A stretch of DNA of 64,000 bases from Cryobacterium ruanii. GTDB lineage: Bacteria > Actinomycetota > Actinomycetes > Actinomycetales > Microbacteriaceae. This document shows, one piece after another, positions 53,932-62,020 of this stretch (positions are counted from its first letter, which is position 1; every line of letters begins with the position of its first letter). The DNA lies in assembly GCF_004404055.1 (NCBI RefSeq), contig NZ_SOHK01000015.1, positions 344,282 to 408,281 of the forward strand, written 5' to 3'. Position numbers and translations under genes: made by a program. Under the pieces are notes generated by a model. That model saw only the letters and a program-made list of their open reading frames with translations, made no database searches and was not told the DNA's origin.

Positions 53932-54972
53932 TCAGACGGTGATCACGATCTTCCCTCGGGTGTGGCCGGCCGCGACGTAGCGGAGGGCGTGGGCTGCTTC
54001 TTCGAGGGGGTAGGTGCGGTCGATGACGGGCGTGACCTGCCCGGTCGTGAGCAGGTCGGCCAGGGTGAGCAGGTCCTGGCGCTTCTCGACCGACACGAAG
54101 GGCTTCAGCTGCTGACGGGTGAACCCGGACAGCACGCGCGCTTTGACGATCCGACCGAGGGGGCCGAGCCAGCGGCCGCCGCGGCCGCTGTTGGGGATGA
54201 GAGTGCCGGTGGGCGTCAGCGCTCGGCGGACAGCCGCCAGGGGCTGGGCTTCCACGTTGTCGAGGATGACGTCGTAGCGCTTCTCGGTGCGGGTGAAGTC
54301 GGTCCTCGTGTAGTCGACGACGTGGTCGGCACCGAGTGAGCGGACCAACTCGACGTTGCGGGTGCTGCACACACCCGTCACCTCGGCGCCAAACGCCTTG
54401 GCGATCTGCACGGCGAAGGAGCCCACGCCGCCCGACGCGCCCGTGACCAGCACCGTCTGGCCCGGTCGAACGTTCGCGATCTGGCGCAATGCCTGCAACG
54501 CCGCCAAGGCCGACGTGGGCACCGCTGCCGCGTCCACAACCGACAGGTTGGCAGGCACGGAAACGAGGTTGTCCGCCGGAACGCAGGCGTACTCCGCGAG
54601 CGTTCCAGCGGCGCTCCAGCCGAACACTTCGTCGCCGGGGCGGAGAACGGTGACGTCCTTCCCGACCGCTGCCACCACGCCAGCGAGGTCCCTGCCAGGG
54701 ATGCCGTGGCGCGGCCGGCGGAGCCCGAACGCCAGGCGCACCACGTACGGCTCACCGGTCATGACGAAGTAGTCGCCAGGATGTACCGAGGCCGCGCCCA
54801 CCTGGACGAGCACATCGCCTCGACCGGGCAGTGGTAGCCCGACCTCGGACAACCCAAGCACTGAGGGCGGGCCATAGCGGTGGTGGACGGCAGCCCGCAT
54901 CGTCGCCGCCCCGGCCTGACTCGCCCGCGGCACTGGGCGTGCTCCGGCACTCGATCGCTGTTTGATTCCCAC
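53932..54972 (-). CDS. NAD(P)-dependent MDR alcohol dehydrogenase/quinone reductase
   Basis: The product is about 346 aa from GTG 54972, chosen for its GAGGAGG site; the family core begins at MRAAVHHRYGPPSVLGL (54900), so that ATG is an alternative. It has a GroES-like domain with GIPGRDLAGVVAAVGKDV, Rossmann motif VTGASGGVGSFAVQIA, and ending PVIDRTYPLEEAAHALRYV. It is divergent from a TetR regulator with repeated operators between them, so it is probably induced by an electrophile or drug sensed by that regulator. Confidence 0.88.
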   Translation of the reverse strand: MGIKQRSSAGARPVPRASQAGAATMRAAVHHRYGPPSVLGLSEVGLPLPGRGDVLVQVGAASVHPGDYFVMTGEPYVVRLAFGLRRPRHGIPGRDLAGVVAAVGKDVTVLRPGDEVFGWSAAGTLAEYACVPADNLVSVPANLSVVDAAAVPTSALAALQALRQIANVRPGQTVLVTGASGGVGSFAVQIAKAFGAEVTGVCSTRNVELVRSLGADHVVDYTRTDFTRTEKRYDVILDNVEAQPLAAVRRALTPTGTLIPNSGRGGRWLGPLGRIVKARVLSGFTRQQLKPFVSVEKRQDLLTLADLLTTGQVTPVIDRTYPLEEAAHALRYVAAGHTRGKIVITV

Positions 54973-55011
54973 AGAAGCCTCCTCACGTTCGAGCTGCGAC
55001 TCTCGCTGGCT

Positions 55012-55056
55012 CGTACACTGTACGTCGTACGCTGTACTAGCAGCGTACACTGTACG
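55012..55056. promoter_or_regulatory. Triple operator, TetR/dehydrogenase divergent promoter
   Basis: CGTACACTGTACG occurs at 55012-55024 and 55044-55056, with an imperfect CGTACGCTGTAC at 55026-55037. Each contains the palindrome GTACA-C-TGTAC. They sit between the divergent starts and are the natural binding sites for the TetR protein encoded at 55108. Confidence 0.85.
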
Positions 55057-55107
55057 ATGAAGAAGCGCTAGACGATTGTCAAGCCGTTCGAGCGAGCGAG
55101 GAGACCC

Positions 55108-55782
55108 GTGTCTGCGAGGGAACAAGACCAGGTCGCGTCAGACGCGGGCCTGAGCAAGCAGCGGGTGGTGGTCGAAGCGGTCCGGCTCGCCGACCGCGAA
55201 GGGGTCGACGGGCTGAGCATGCGCCGGCTGGCTGGCGCGCTCGGCGCGGGCGCGATGTCGCTCTACCACTACGTGGCGAGCAAGGAGGAGTTGCTTGACG
55301 CCATGGTCGACATCGTGTTCGAGGAGATCGAGCTCGCGCCCGAAGAGACCGACTGGCAGTCGGCGATGCGACGGCGGGCGGTATCCGCCCGCCAGGTTCT
55401 CGCACGCCACCCGTGGGCGATCGGTCTGATGGAGTCGCGGACATCGGCGGGGCCCGCGAACCTTCGCCACCACGAAGCGGTGACCGCCTGCCTGCGGAGG
55501 GCTGGCTTCCCAATCTTGATGGCGACGCACGCCAACTGGTTGCTCGACAGCTATGTCTACGGTTTCGCCCTGCAGGCAGCCAACTTGCCGTTCGACACCA
55601 CCGATGAGTTCGCGGACATGGCCGAGAACGTCTTCCTGCCCCAGCTTCCTCCTGACGAGTTCCCCTACCTCAACGAGTCCGCCGCGGCGCTCGTCGCTGC
55701 CGGCTACGACCCAGCCGAGGAGTTCATCTTCGGCCTCGACCTCGTCCTAGCCGCCCTCGAGCCCCTCAGAGCCCCCGCGTAG
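55108..55782 (+). CDS. TetR-family transcriptional regulator
   Basis: The product (224 aa) has an N-terminal HTH (LADREGVDGLSMRRLAGALG, AGAMSLYHYVASKEELLDAM) and a TetR_C-like effector domain (ARHPWAIGLMESRTSAGPAN). The layout, with a divergent oxidoreductase and palindromic sites, implies autorepression and control of the dehydrogenase. Confidence 0.92.
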   Translation: MSAREQDQVASDAGLSKQRVVVEAVRLADREGVDGLSMRRLAGALGAGAMSLYHYVASKEELLDAMVDIVFEEIELAPEETDWQSAMRRRAVSARQVLARHPWAIGLMESRTSAGPANLRHHEAVTACLRRAGFPILMATHANWLLDSYVYGFALQAANLPFDTTDEFADMAENVFLPQLPPDEFPYLNESAAALVAAGYDPAEEFIFGLDLVLAALEPLRAPA

Positions 55783-55788
55783 CGACGC

Positions 55789-56295
55789 TCACAGACCGTC
55801 GCGCGGCCCTCTGCACCGCCGGTCCGCTTTCCGCGACGGGTCATTGAAATACGCGTCGGCCTCGCGCTCGTCGGCCCGGCGCTCAGCCGCTGTCGTCGCA
55901 TGCAGAAGTTTCGGCGGGAACCCGGCCCGACTCAGGCTCCGCTCGAGGCGTCTCGCTGCGGACTTGGCCTCCAGCGCGGCCCGGTAGACCTCGGGATCGC
56001 TGCTCCGGTTGCGCTGCAGATCGGCCCGGCGCTCCGGGTCAGCATCCCGCCTTGCGGCCGCCCTAGAATTCACTTCGTCGCGATGAGCTTCGTAGGAGCG
56101 GTTGTAATACTCGCGCACCTTCTCGCGAGTCTCCGCCACTCACCGCTGCTGATACTCACGCCTGCGCTCGGGGTGCTCCTCCCGCCAGCGCTTCGCCGCC
56201 ACATACTGGTGCCGCTTCTCGGCCTCTTCATCAAGAGACGGATGCTCCGCCAGCGCCTTCCGCAGCACGGCGCCTTCCTCAAATGGGTCGCTCAT
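55789..56295 (-). pseudogene. Charged hypothetical protein interrupted by one stop
   Basis: From ATG 56295 the frame reads MSDPFEEGAVLRKALAEHPS ... REYQQR, then TGA (56140-56142), then continues in the same frame VAETREKVREYYNRSYEAHR to 55789. A TGG-to-TGA change would explain it; restored length is about 168 aa. It is extremely rich in Arg, Glu and Ala and should form long helices. The family is not recognised. Alternatively the downstream part starts at the GTG right after the stop. Confidence 0.6.
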
Positions 56296-56414
56296 GATCG
56301 CTGCTACTCGACAGGCGGCGGGGTCAACTCGATGACCAGAGCGAGGAGTTCAGACCGATGCGCAGTCGGATTCGTGACAAACCCGAGCGGGTCGTCATAT
56401 CTAGGAGGTGAGCG

Positions 56415-56969
56415 TTGAGTGAGGAAGACGACGTGCGGTCACTTGTGAGCCGCGCGGTAGATTCTGACCCCGACGCTTGGGAGGAGATATATCGGCGATC
56501 GCATGGACGACTCTTTTCCTACGCCAGGCGACGGACGTTCTCAGTGCACTCGGCCGAGGATGCTGTAAGTGAGACCATAGTGCGGGCGATGGAGCAGATC
56601 GACCGTTTCAGCTGGAGCGGTGCAGGTTTTGACGCGTGGCTGTTCGGCATAATGCGCAATGTAATTTTCGAGGGTTACCGTGCCGACGCGAAGGCTCGTC
56701 GCGATCGATATTTCGTGCCGGATGGTGGCGTGCGGCTTGACCCGCTCGAGACGGTGGTTGCACTCAATGATGCCGAGCGCGTGCGCAGGGCTTTTTCTCA
56801 GCTTTCGCCGAGTGAACAAGAAGTGCTCGAACTCCGAGTTGTCGCGGAACTGACATCGGATGGCGCTGCCGAGGTGTTGGGAAAGAAACCAGGTGCGGTG
56901 CGCATGGCCCAGGCTCGCGCCCTCAATAGGCTTAGGAATTTTATGACGGAGGTGGACCGTGGCGACTGA
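56415..56969 (+). CDS. Sigma-70 family (ECF-like) RNA polymerase sigma factor
   Basis: The product (184 aa; TTG start after AGGAGGTGA) has region 2 (WEEIYRRSHGRLFSYARRRT ... AEDAVSETIVRAMEQIDRFS, FDAWLFGIMRNVIFEGYR) and region 4 (AFSQLSPSEQEVLELRVVAE, LTSDGAAEVLGKKPGAVRMA). It lies 11 bp overlapping with a membrane protein of anti-sigma type. It directs an unknown extracytoplasmic response, possibly the secreted protein gene at 57740. Confidence 0.88.
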   Translation: MSEEDDVRSLVSRAVDSDPDAWEEIYRRSHGRLFSYARRRTFSVHSAEDAVSETIVRAMEQIDRFSWSGAGFDAWLFGIMRNVIFEGYRADAKARRDRYFVPDGGVRLDPLETVVALNDAERVRRAFSQLSPSEQEVLELRVVAELTSDGAAEVLGKKPGAVRMAQARALNRLRNFMTEVDRGD

Positions 56970-57615
56970 CGACGAACTGATCGACCGGCTCCGTCGGGCC
57001 CTGGCCGATGGTTTGCGGCCCGAACCCCGACCAGCGGATATCGCACGGGTCCGCGCTATCGCCGCCGCGCACATGGCCGAGATGACATCCTCCGGCGCCG
57101 ACGCTGTTCACGAGGCCAAAACTGCGCGCGCGGTAACCCCGCTGCGTTCACGTCGGATCTTGCAGGTCGTGGCGGTCGCCACGAGCCTGGGCGTGGGCTT
57201 TGCGATCGGCGCGCAGGTTCAGTCCACCGTCATTGGGGATGCGGCCTCCAGGGCGGGCGTGGTCGAGTTCAACCAATCCATCACTGCAGCCGGCAGCGGC
57301 AGGGTCAACGTCGAAGGGCGTCTGGTGGGCATCGGCCGCATCGTCAACCTTTCCTCGAGCGATCTCCCAATTCTGCCCAAGGGCGAGTTTTATGAGGTCT
57401 GGTTCGTCGGCTCCGGCGACACCCCCGAGTCACAAAATCGCATCTCGGCCGGCACATTTCATCCTGATACGGAGGGGAAAACGGATGTCGTGTTAACGGC
57501 GGCCGTCGACCCCCGGCTGTATCCAATTCTCGTCATCACAGCGGAGCCGGGCGACGGGGACCCCCGTCCGTCCGACACGGAAATTCTTCGGGGAGAGCTC
57601 GACATCATCGACTGA
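56959..57615 (+). CDS. Probable membrane anti-sigma factor (RskA-like C-terminal domain)
   Basis: The product (218 aa) overlaps the sigma gene by 11 bp. An N-terminal cytoplasmic helical part precedes one transmembrane helix (RILQVVAVATSLGVGFAIGA, about 66-85). The outer domain has RskA-like strands (SSDLPILPKGEFYEVWFVGS, FHPDTEGKTDVVLTAAVDP, YPILVITAEPGDGDPRPSD). It would hold the sigma factor at the membrane until a signal releases it. Confidence 0.8.
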   Translation: MATDDELIDRLRRALADGLRPEPRPADIARVRAIAAAHMAEMTSSGADAVHEAKTARAVTPLRSRRILQVVAVATSLGVGFAIGAQVQSTVIGDAASRAGVVEFNQSITAAGSGRVNVEGRLVGIGRIVNLSSSDLPILPKGEFYEVWFVGSGDTPESQNRISAGTFHPDTEGKTDVVLTAAVDPRLYPILVITAEPGDGDPRPSDTEILRGELDIID

Positions 57616-57739
57616 CCGTTTAGGGCGTGGAGTGAATGGAAGGGCGGGAACTGCGTTGTGCAATTCCCGCCCTCGTCCTCAAGGGTGCAGGTGTGGCCGC
57701 GGATGTAGCGGCTGTGCTGGCAGCATCCCGGGGGTATTA

Positions 57740-58384
57740 CTAGCGTCCGTCGTATCCGCCGCTGCTGTAGCTTCCCTTGCCGTCGGCGCTCCAGTCGATG
57801 CGGATACTGCTTTTGTTCCACTCGTCGGAGCATCCGTCGGCGTCCTTATCGGAGCACCAGGTCACGTACTGGGTTCCTGCCATGCCCGTGTTGTTCAGCC
57901 GGGCGTGGAATTCGAAGTCACCGGCCGTGCCCTTGGTCTGATATCCGGACTGGAAGCACAGGTCAGCGCGCCCGTCCCTGTTCTTGTCCCGCAGGCTCGC
58001 TGTCTTGGGTCCGGCGTTGTCGGGGTCGGGACACGCGGAGATAACGCCAACGCCCCGCGACTCGAAGCTCGCCGGGCCGTCGAGCTTCTTGCCGTTGCGG
58101 TCGAGGAAGCATGCGTCGTTATGGACGTTCTTCGTGGCTGTTCCGGCGGGGCTGAACATCTGCATGTCGTACTGGTCGGCGCGGAAGCAACTCGAGTTCG
58201 GGTCAACGTCGTTGTTCGCTGTCGCGGCGCCCGTGTCGGGGTTGATGTACGAACTTGCCCTCCCATCGCTCGAACCGTAGCTACCGCCGCCCCAGCCGTC
58301 ATAAGCGCTGGCTGCGCTGACCGGACCGGCGAGGAGCACTGCGGCGGTGAGGCCGACCAGCAGGCGTCGTGTTGTGTGTCGCAT
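57740..58384 (-). CDS. Secreted protein with DxDxDG calcium-type motifs
   Basis: The product (214 aa) starts at MRHTTRRLLVGLTAAVLLAG after GGAAGG, with a signal peptide ending at SAASA. The mature part begins in a Gly/Ser/Tyr-rich segment and has paired cysteines. It carries two calcium-binding-like loops, DKNRDGRADLCF (about 150) and DKDADGCSDEW (about 192), as in thrombospondin type 3 repeats. It is probably an extracellular structural or binding protein; family unknown. Converges on the sigma/anti-sigma pair. Confidence 0.8.
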   Translation of the reverse strand: MRHTTRRLLVGLTAAVLLAGPVSAASAYDGWGGGSYGSSDGRASSYINPDTGAATANNDVDPNSSCFRADQYDMQMFSPAGTATKNVHNDACFLDRNGKKLDGPASFESRGVGVISACPDPDNAGPKTASLRDKNRDGRADLCFQSGYQTKGTAGDFEFHARLNNTGMAGTQYVTWCSDKDADGCSDEWNKSSIRIDWSADGKGSYSSGGYDGR

Positions 58385-58693
58385 TGTGAATACCTTCCAT
58401 TCATTGGGAGTTGGTGTCACCACGCGAATCGGCGTCAACACGCGTGCACTATACCTATGACGGTCTCCGCGCCGGTGTCACAAAATCGGATATTGATGCC
58501 CGGTGACAAGTCAAACCCTTGCGTGACCGCTTCCATACAAGGTCCACAGGCATAAGACCCCCGGCGGTCAAAATTTCGACTTCAGAGACGTAGACCATGA
58601 CGATCAAGAAACGAGCTTCGGTCGGTCGGCCGTCTAGCCGAGCCGGGCAAAGAGCAACACCACAAGAGGTGCCCGACGGCACTCCGAAGCCCA
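58385..58693. other. Intergenic stretch (309 bp) before the third arm repeat
   Basis: It holds the promoter of the secreted-protein gene on its left. No gene is visible. Confidence 0.45.
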
Positions 58694-58836
58694 TCATTTA
58701 CCCACCTAAATCGCCCGTGACCGACCCAAGCTAGACGCGTACACTCGGAGCAAGTGAACCACCCGGTTCCCTCCAAATCATGGGAATCCGCGAGTTCCCG
58801 AGACATTCGGTTACGTGCAGAATCGCCCTGATTCTG
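58694..58836. repeat. Island arm repeat, copy 3 (left of att4)
   Basis: Matches 51907-52051 with scattered differences and the same order of blocks, ending CTGATTCTG before the core. Confidence 0.88.
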
Positions 58837-58871
58837 CAAGGGGTCGCGGGTTCGAATCCTGTCAGCCCGAC
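58837..58871 (+). repeat. Attachment-site core copy 4 (att4), right end of the array
   Basis: 35 bp of the tRNA-Pro 3' end with GCGGG instead of GCAGG. Followed by CAAAGGTCCG and a different terminator region, so this is the rightmost recognisable junction. Confidence 0.9.
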
Positions 58872-59019
58872 CAAAGGTCCGTTCGCGAAACTGTTCACGA
58901 AACGGCCCAGTCGGAACAAAAAGAAATCGCTCCTGAGCCTTCTCAGGAGCGATTTCTTGCTTAAGCGAATGCTGCGCGAGCGTCCGCCGGTCATTCGAGA
59001 CGTTTGTCAGCCTAGCGGG
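58869..59019 (+). repeat. Terminator-rich repeat, copy 2
   Basis: Counterpart of 37890-38040. It contains a GTTCGCGAAACTGTTCACGAA stem, the perfect hairpin at 58921-58958, and a GCTGCGCGAGC block. Position right after att4 suggests it is the chromosomal flank originally downstream of tRNA-Pro. Confidence 0.8.
58921..58958. terminator. Perfect 17-bp hairpin terminator
   Basis: AAGAAATCGCTCCTGAG, loop CCTT, CTCAGGAGCGATTTCTT; differs from the one at 37943 only in the loop. Confidence 0.9.
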
Positions 59020-59107
59020 CAGTTCCGGGCCGTTCAGGGCGCGAAAATGACCGGCTCGAACTAGCCGCCTAAACTCCCACTGGCCTCATCCACCTTGACA
59101 AATTCCG

Positions 59108-59233
59108 ATGCGGCAGAAGGTCCGAAAGCTCACAGCAATCATTGACAGAAGTTACCCACTCGAGCACATTGCCGAGGCCGATGACTATGTCGAATTTGGG
59201 ATGAAAACCGGAAACGGCGTAATACGCGTGTCA
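59108..59233 (+). pseudogene. C-terminal fragment of an MDR dehydrogenase
   Basis: The frame reads KLTAIIDRSYPLEHIAEADD then YVEFGMKTGNGVIRV, which matches the tails of the dehydrogenases at 6800 and 53932 (PVIDRAYSLEQIREAHEYV). No upstream part of the gene exists. It overlaps the last codons of the opposing SARP gene, showing a deletion junction. Confidence 0.75.
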
Positions 59234-60942
59234 GACAACTGCGCGAGCAGTCGAAGGGCTCGATCCAGGAGATCGTCCATGCTCCCCTTGGCCGCGCCCG
59301 CAACGGCTCGCCGGGCCACGCCCTCAGCGCGATCGGTGTCCCCGAAGTCCAGCGCGGCCTGGGCCTCTGCGAGGAGTATCTCCACCTCCATCCAGGTGTA
59401 CGAATCCGTCACTCGTCGACACAGGGTGCCCGCGTTCTTTATCCATTCCAGGGCGGTTTCATGGTTACCCTCTGCCACGTACGTGAGGCCGATGGTCTTC
59501 GCGGCGAGCCCTTCCCAACAGGGGTCCTGAAGTTGTCGTGCCAGAGCGAATGTCGCCTCCGCCGCCTCGCGCACCACACTCGGGTCGTCCCCGCTGGCAA
59601 GGCGAGCATGAGCGAGCCAGGCTTCGGGCCACGGCCGGAATGCCGTCCAGCTTTCGCGCCCGGCCAACTCACGCGAGCGGCGGGCCCACTCCATCGCTTC
59701 GTCTAACCGCCCCAGAATGAAAAGGGTGCGTGCTCCAATACCCAGATTCCACGATTCGCGGCGAACAGCGCCGGCGCTGCGGCTCAACTCCACGGCCGTG
59801 GTAAACCGTTCTGTGCTCGCCTCGAGCCTGCCCCAGTCGCTGAGGTTCATAGCATCAAATCCCGCCAGGGCGGCAACGAGGGACGGGTCGGCGGTTGCCA
59901 GCCCGCCAGCCGCCCGCAGGTACTCCGCTGCGCTCGCTCGTCGTCCCGCCAGCACGTCGACGTACGCCAACTCCGAGAGGGCTTTGGCCGCGATCAGTTC
60001 TGCTCCGGCTGCCGTCGCCAGGTCCACAGCGGTTGCAAGAATTACCGCTCCCTCGTCGTCGTAACCGCGAATCGAGTGCACGAGAGCCGTGCCAAGTTCA
60101 GTCAGGCACCGGGCCAGCAGCTCGGTGTCACCGGATGCCTCGGCCGCCGCCGACGCGCCGCGCAGGCATTCGATTCCCGCGTCGGCCGCTCCGGCCGAGA
60201 CCGCAGCGAGACCCGCCTCGCACAGTGACACCGCCGAGGCATGCGCCGAGACCCCCGGTATCGGTGCGGCGATGTTGGGTCGAGCCGCCGCTCGGATCGC
60301 TGGGGTCGCCGTGACGCCGAGCTCGGCAGCAAACATCGCCTCGCTGGCGTCGGCCTGACGGATGGCCGCGTCCGCGTCACCTGACGAGGCGAGGGCTTTG
60401 ACCAACAGAACGTGCGGGGCCTCCTCGAATGGAGCTCGCCGCACCATCGCGCCGGCGAGCGCGACGGCGCGGTCGAACTGGCGTCCCGACAGGGCGCGAA
60501 GGGTCGCCTGGCGCAATGCCGACAGGACCTCACTGTCAACCCGCTGGCGCTCGATCAGAAGCCACGACTCGAAGCCCGGCGATCCTTTGACCTCAATGCC
60601 CTCCAGGAAGTGCCCCGCGGGGATGTCCTCGGTGACCGCGCATCCCGCTCCTGCGGCAACATCCGTTGTCACCTCATCGCCGAGCGCGATCGAGACCGGG
60701 TTGCCGCCGAACGCATCGGCTAGACCCGTTCGCCGGCGCAGCTCGGCCAATGACCACCGAAGCGCTCCCATCGGATCATCGGCGTCGCTAAAGAGCTCGT
60801 CGACGAGAACCTGGCGAGACACCGGCTCCGACGAACGGACCAGCCTGCCCAGTACGGCCCAGGTCTTATGCCCCCTGGGACCGGGAATCGGCTGGCCGTC
60901 GCGTTCGAAGCCCGGTATCCCGATCAATCGCATGCGCAGCAC
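59185..60942 (-). CDS. SARP/BTAD-type regulator with TPR-like repeats
   Basis: The product (585 aa; GTG start, ATG three codons later possible) has an N-terminal winged-helix domain (LIGIPGFERDGQPIPGPRGH, KTWAVLGRLVRSSEPVSRQV, LRWSLAELRRRTGL), a BTAD domain (about 100-225) and many helical TPR-like repeats (AEYLRAAGGLATADPSLVAA, LFILGRLDEAMEWARRSREL). No NB-ARC ATPase domain is present. The last about 15 residues (ITPFPVFIPNST) run antisense to a dehydrogenase fragment, so the natural C-terminus may be altered. Confidence 0.8.
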   Translation of the reverse strand: MLRMRLIGIPGFERDGQPIPGPRGHKTWAVLGRLVRSSEPVSRQVLVDELFSDADDPMGALRWSLAELRRRTGLADAFGGNPVSIALGDEVTTDVAAGAGCAVTEDIPAGHFLEGIEVKGSPGFESWLLIERQRVDSEVLSALRQATLRALSGRQFDRAVALAGAMVRRAPFEEAPHVLLVKALASSGDADAAIRQADASEAMFAAELGVTATPAIRAAARPNIAAPIPGVSAHASAVSLCEAGLAAVSAGAADAGIECLRGASAAAEASGDTELLARCLTELGTALVHSIRGYDDEGAVILATAVDLATAAGAELIAAKALSELAYVDVLAGRRASAAEYLRAAGGLATADPSLVAALAGFDAMNLSDWGRLEASTERFTTAVELSRSAGAVRRESWNLGIGARTLFILGRLDEAMEWARRSRELAGRESWTAFRPWPEAWLAHARLASGDDPSVVREAAEATFALARQLQDPCWEGLAAKTIGLTYVAEGNHETALEWIKNAGTLCRRVTDSYTWMEVEILLAEAQAALDFGDTDRAEGVARRAVAGAAKGSMDDLLDRALRLLAQLSDTRITPFPVFIPNST

Positions 60943-60961
60943 GGTGAAAGTGTAGCCACGA

Positions 60962-61237
60962 TCACGCCGCGAGTACTAGGGCCGAGGTGCCGAGCAGTTG
61001 TGTCAGAAGTTCTGCCTGCGCGTTCGCCGAAAGATCTCGAAGCAACACCCCGTGCACGATACCGAACGCCCGTAGTCGGGCAATCTCCGAACCGTTCCAG
61101 TCGACGAGCGCCGCTGCTGCGCCGGGGCTCAGGTCCCGAGCGGCGGACTCCATCGCCTGCAGAGTGCGCGATTCGGCATGAGTTCCATCGGCAACGATGC
61201 GGTCGGCGGTACGATTGAGAATCTCATTTAGTTCCAT
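60962..61237 (-). CDS. Small hypothetical protein upstream of the SARP gene
   Basis: The product (91 aa) starts at MELNEILNRTADRIVADGTH, seven bases after AGGAG. It is helical with DLSPGAAAALVDWNGSEIAR and AELLTQLLGTSALVLAA at the end. It is 20 bp upstream of the SARP gene and probably cotranscribed. No family recognised. Confidence 0.65.
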   Translation of the reverse strand: MELNEILNRTADRIVADGTHAESRTLQAMESAARDLSPGAAAALVDWNGSEIARLRAFGIVHGVLLRDLSANAQAELLTQLLGTSALVLAA

Positions 61238-61340
61238 TGTCAGTCTCCTGTCCGTTTCCATGACTGAAGACTGCGCCGTTGGCATGTGACGAGGCGTGTG
61301 CGCCTTCGCCTGTCGCGTAGCAGGGTCGTCACACGCTCGG

Positions 61341-61523
61341 TCACACGCCTGATGCGTAGCTGCAGAATTGCGTCAACCCGCCCTCACACTCGACGCAGGC
61401 AATCAACAATTTGATCGGCAGTTCGTTTCTCCCGAACCGAAACCGCAATACGGACCTTCCGCGGGCATCGGCATAGCGTTGAATCAGCGGGTCAGTTAGC
61501 ATGGCAACATGGGCGAGATGCAA
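61341..61523 (-). CDS. Doubtful small ORF
   Basis: The frame (60 aa, or 53 aa from MLTDPLIQRYADARG) contains SVLRFRFGRNELPIKLLIAC and VECEGGLTQF. Composition is protein-like but there is no ribosome site or family, and the start overlaps the next plus-strand gene. Confidence 0.25.
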   Translation of the reverse strand: MHLAHVAMLTDPLIQRYADARGRSVLRFRFGRNELPIKLLIACVECEGGLTQFCSYASGV

Positions 61524-61850
61524 CCCGGGCAGGGCCGGGGTTCCAGATCAGGCCTCTCGCGTTGGGTGAGCGTCTTTATTGTCATCCTCGGCGCAGTGAC
61601 AGCCGTCGTCGGACTCGTGCTTGTTCTCCTGCCCATTGGCTCAGCGAGCTTCGGCTGGTTCGCCTTTGCGCCGCTCAGTAATACAGCCTTCTTTCCGTCA
61701 GGCGTACTACTTGCTCCACGGAGTCAGATCGGGATCGTGTTGCTCATTATCGGATTTGCATTGCTCGCATTCGGTGCCGGTTGGGCGCTCGGGCAGCACC
61801 AAGGTGTAGGCCAGCGACGGTTGCCCGATTCGGGTAGTGCGCACACCTGA
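61509..61850 (+). CDS. Small two-helix membrane protein
   Basis: The product (113 aa) has two hydrophobic helices (VFIVILGAVTAVVGLVLVLL and IGIVLLIIGFALLAFGAGWA) joined by an external loop (FAFAPLSNTAFFPSG). No family recognised; similar short proteins are common in Actinobacteria. Confidence 0.65.
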   Translation: MGEMQPGQGRGSRSGLSRWVSVFIVILGAVTAVVGLVLVLLPIGSASFGWFAFAPLSNTAFFPSGVLLAPRSQIGIVLLIIGFALLAFGAGWALGQHQGVGQRRLPDSGSAHT

Positions 61851-62020
61851 AATGTCTCCCCGCTTCGGCCGCAAACCGGACGGTGACCGGGCACTCCCCC
61901 ACCGTTCCCGCTTTCGTGGAGTTCTGCAATCTCGGGTGACGCGTTTGCCCCGCCCGACCTTTGGCCCGATGACCGGGCGTCATACGCACGAGATTGAGCC
62001 AACGCTGAAGTGGACACCTG

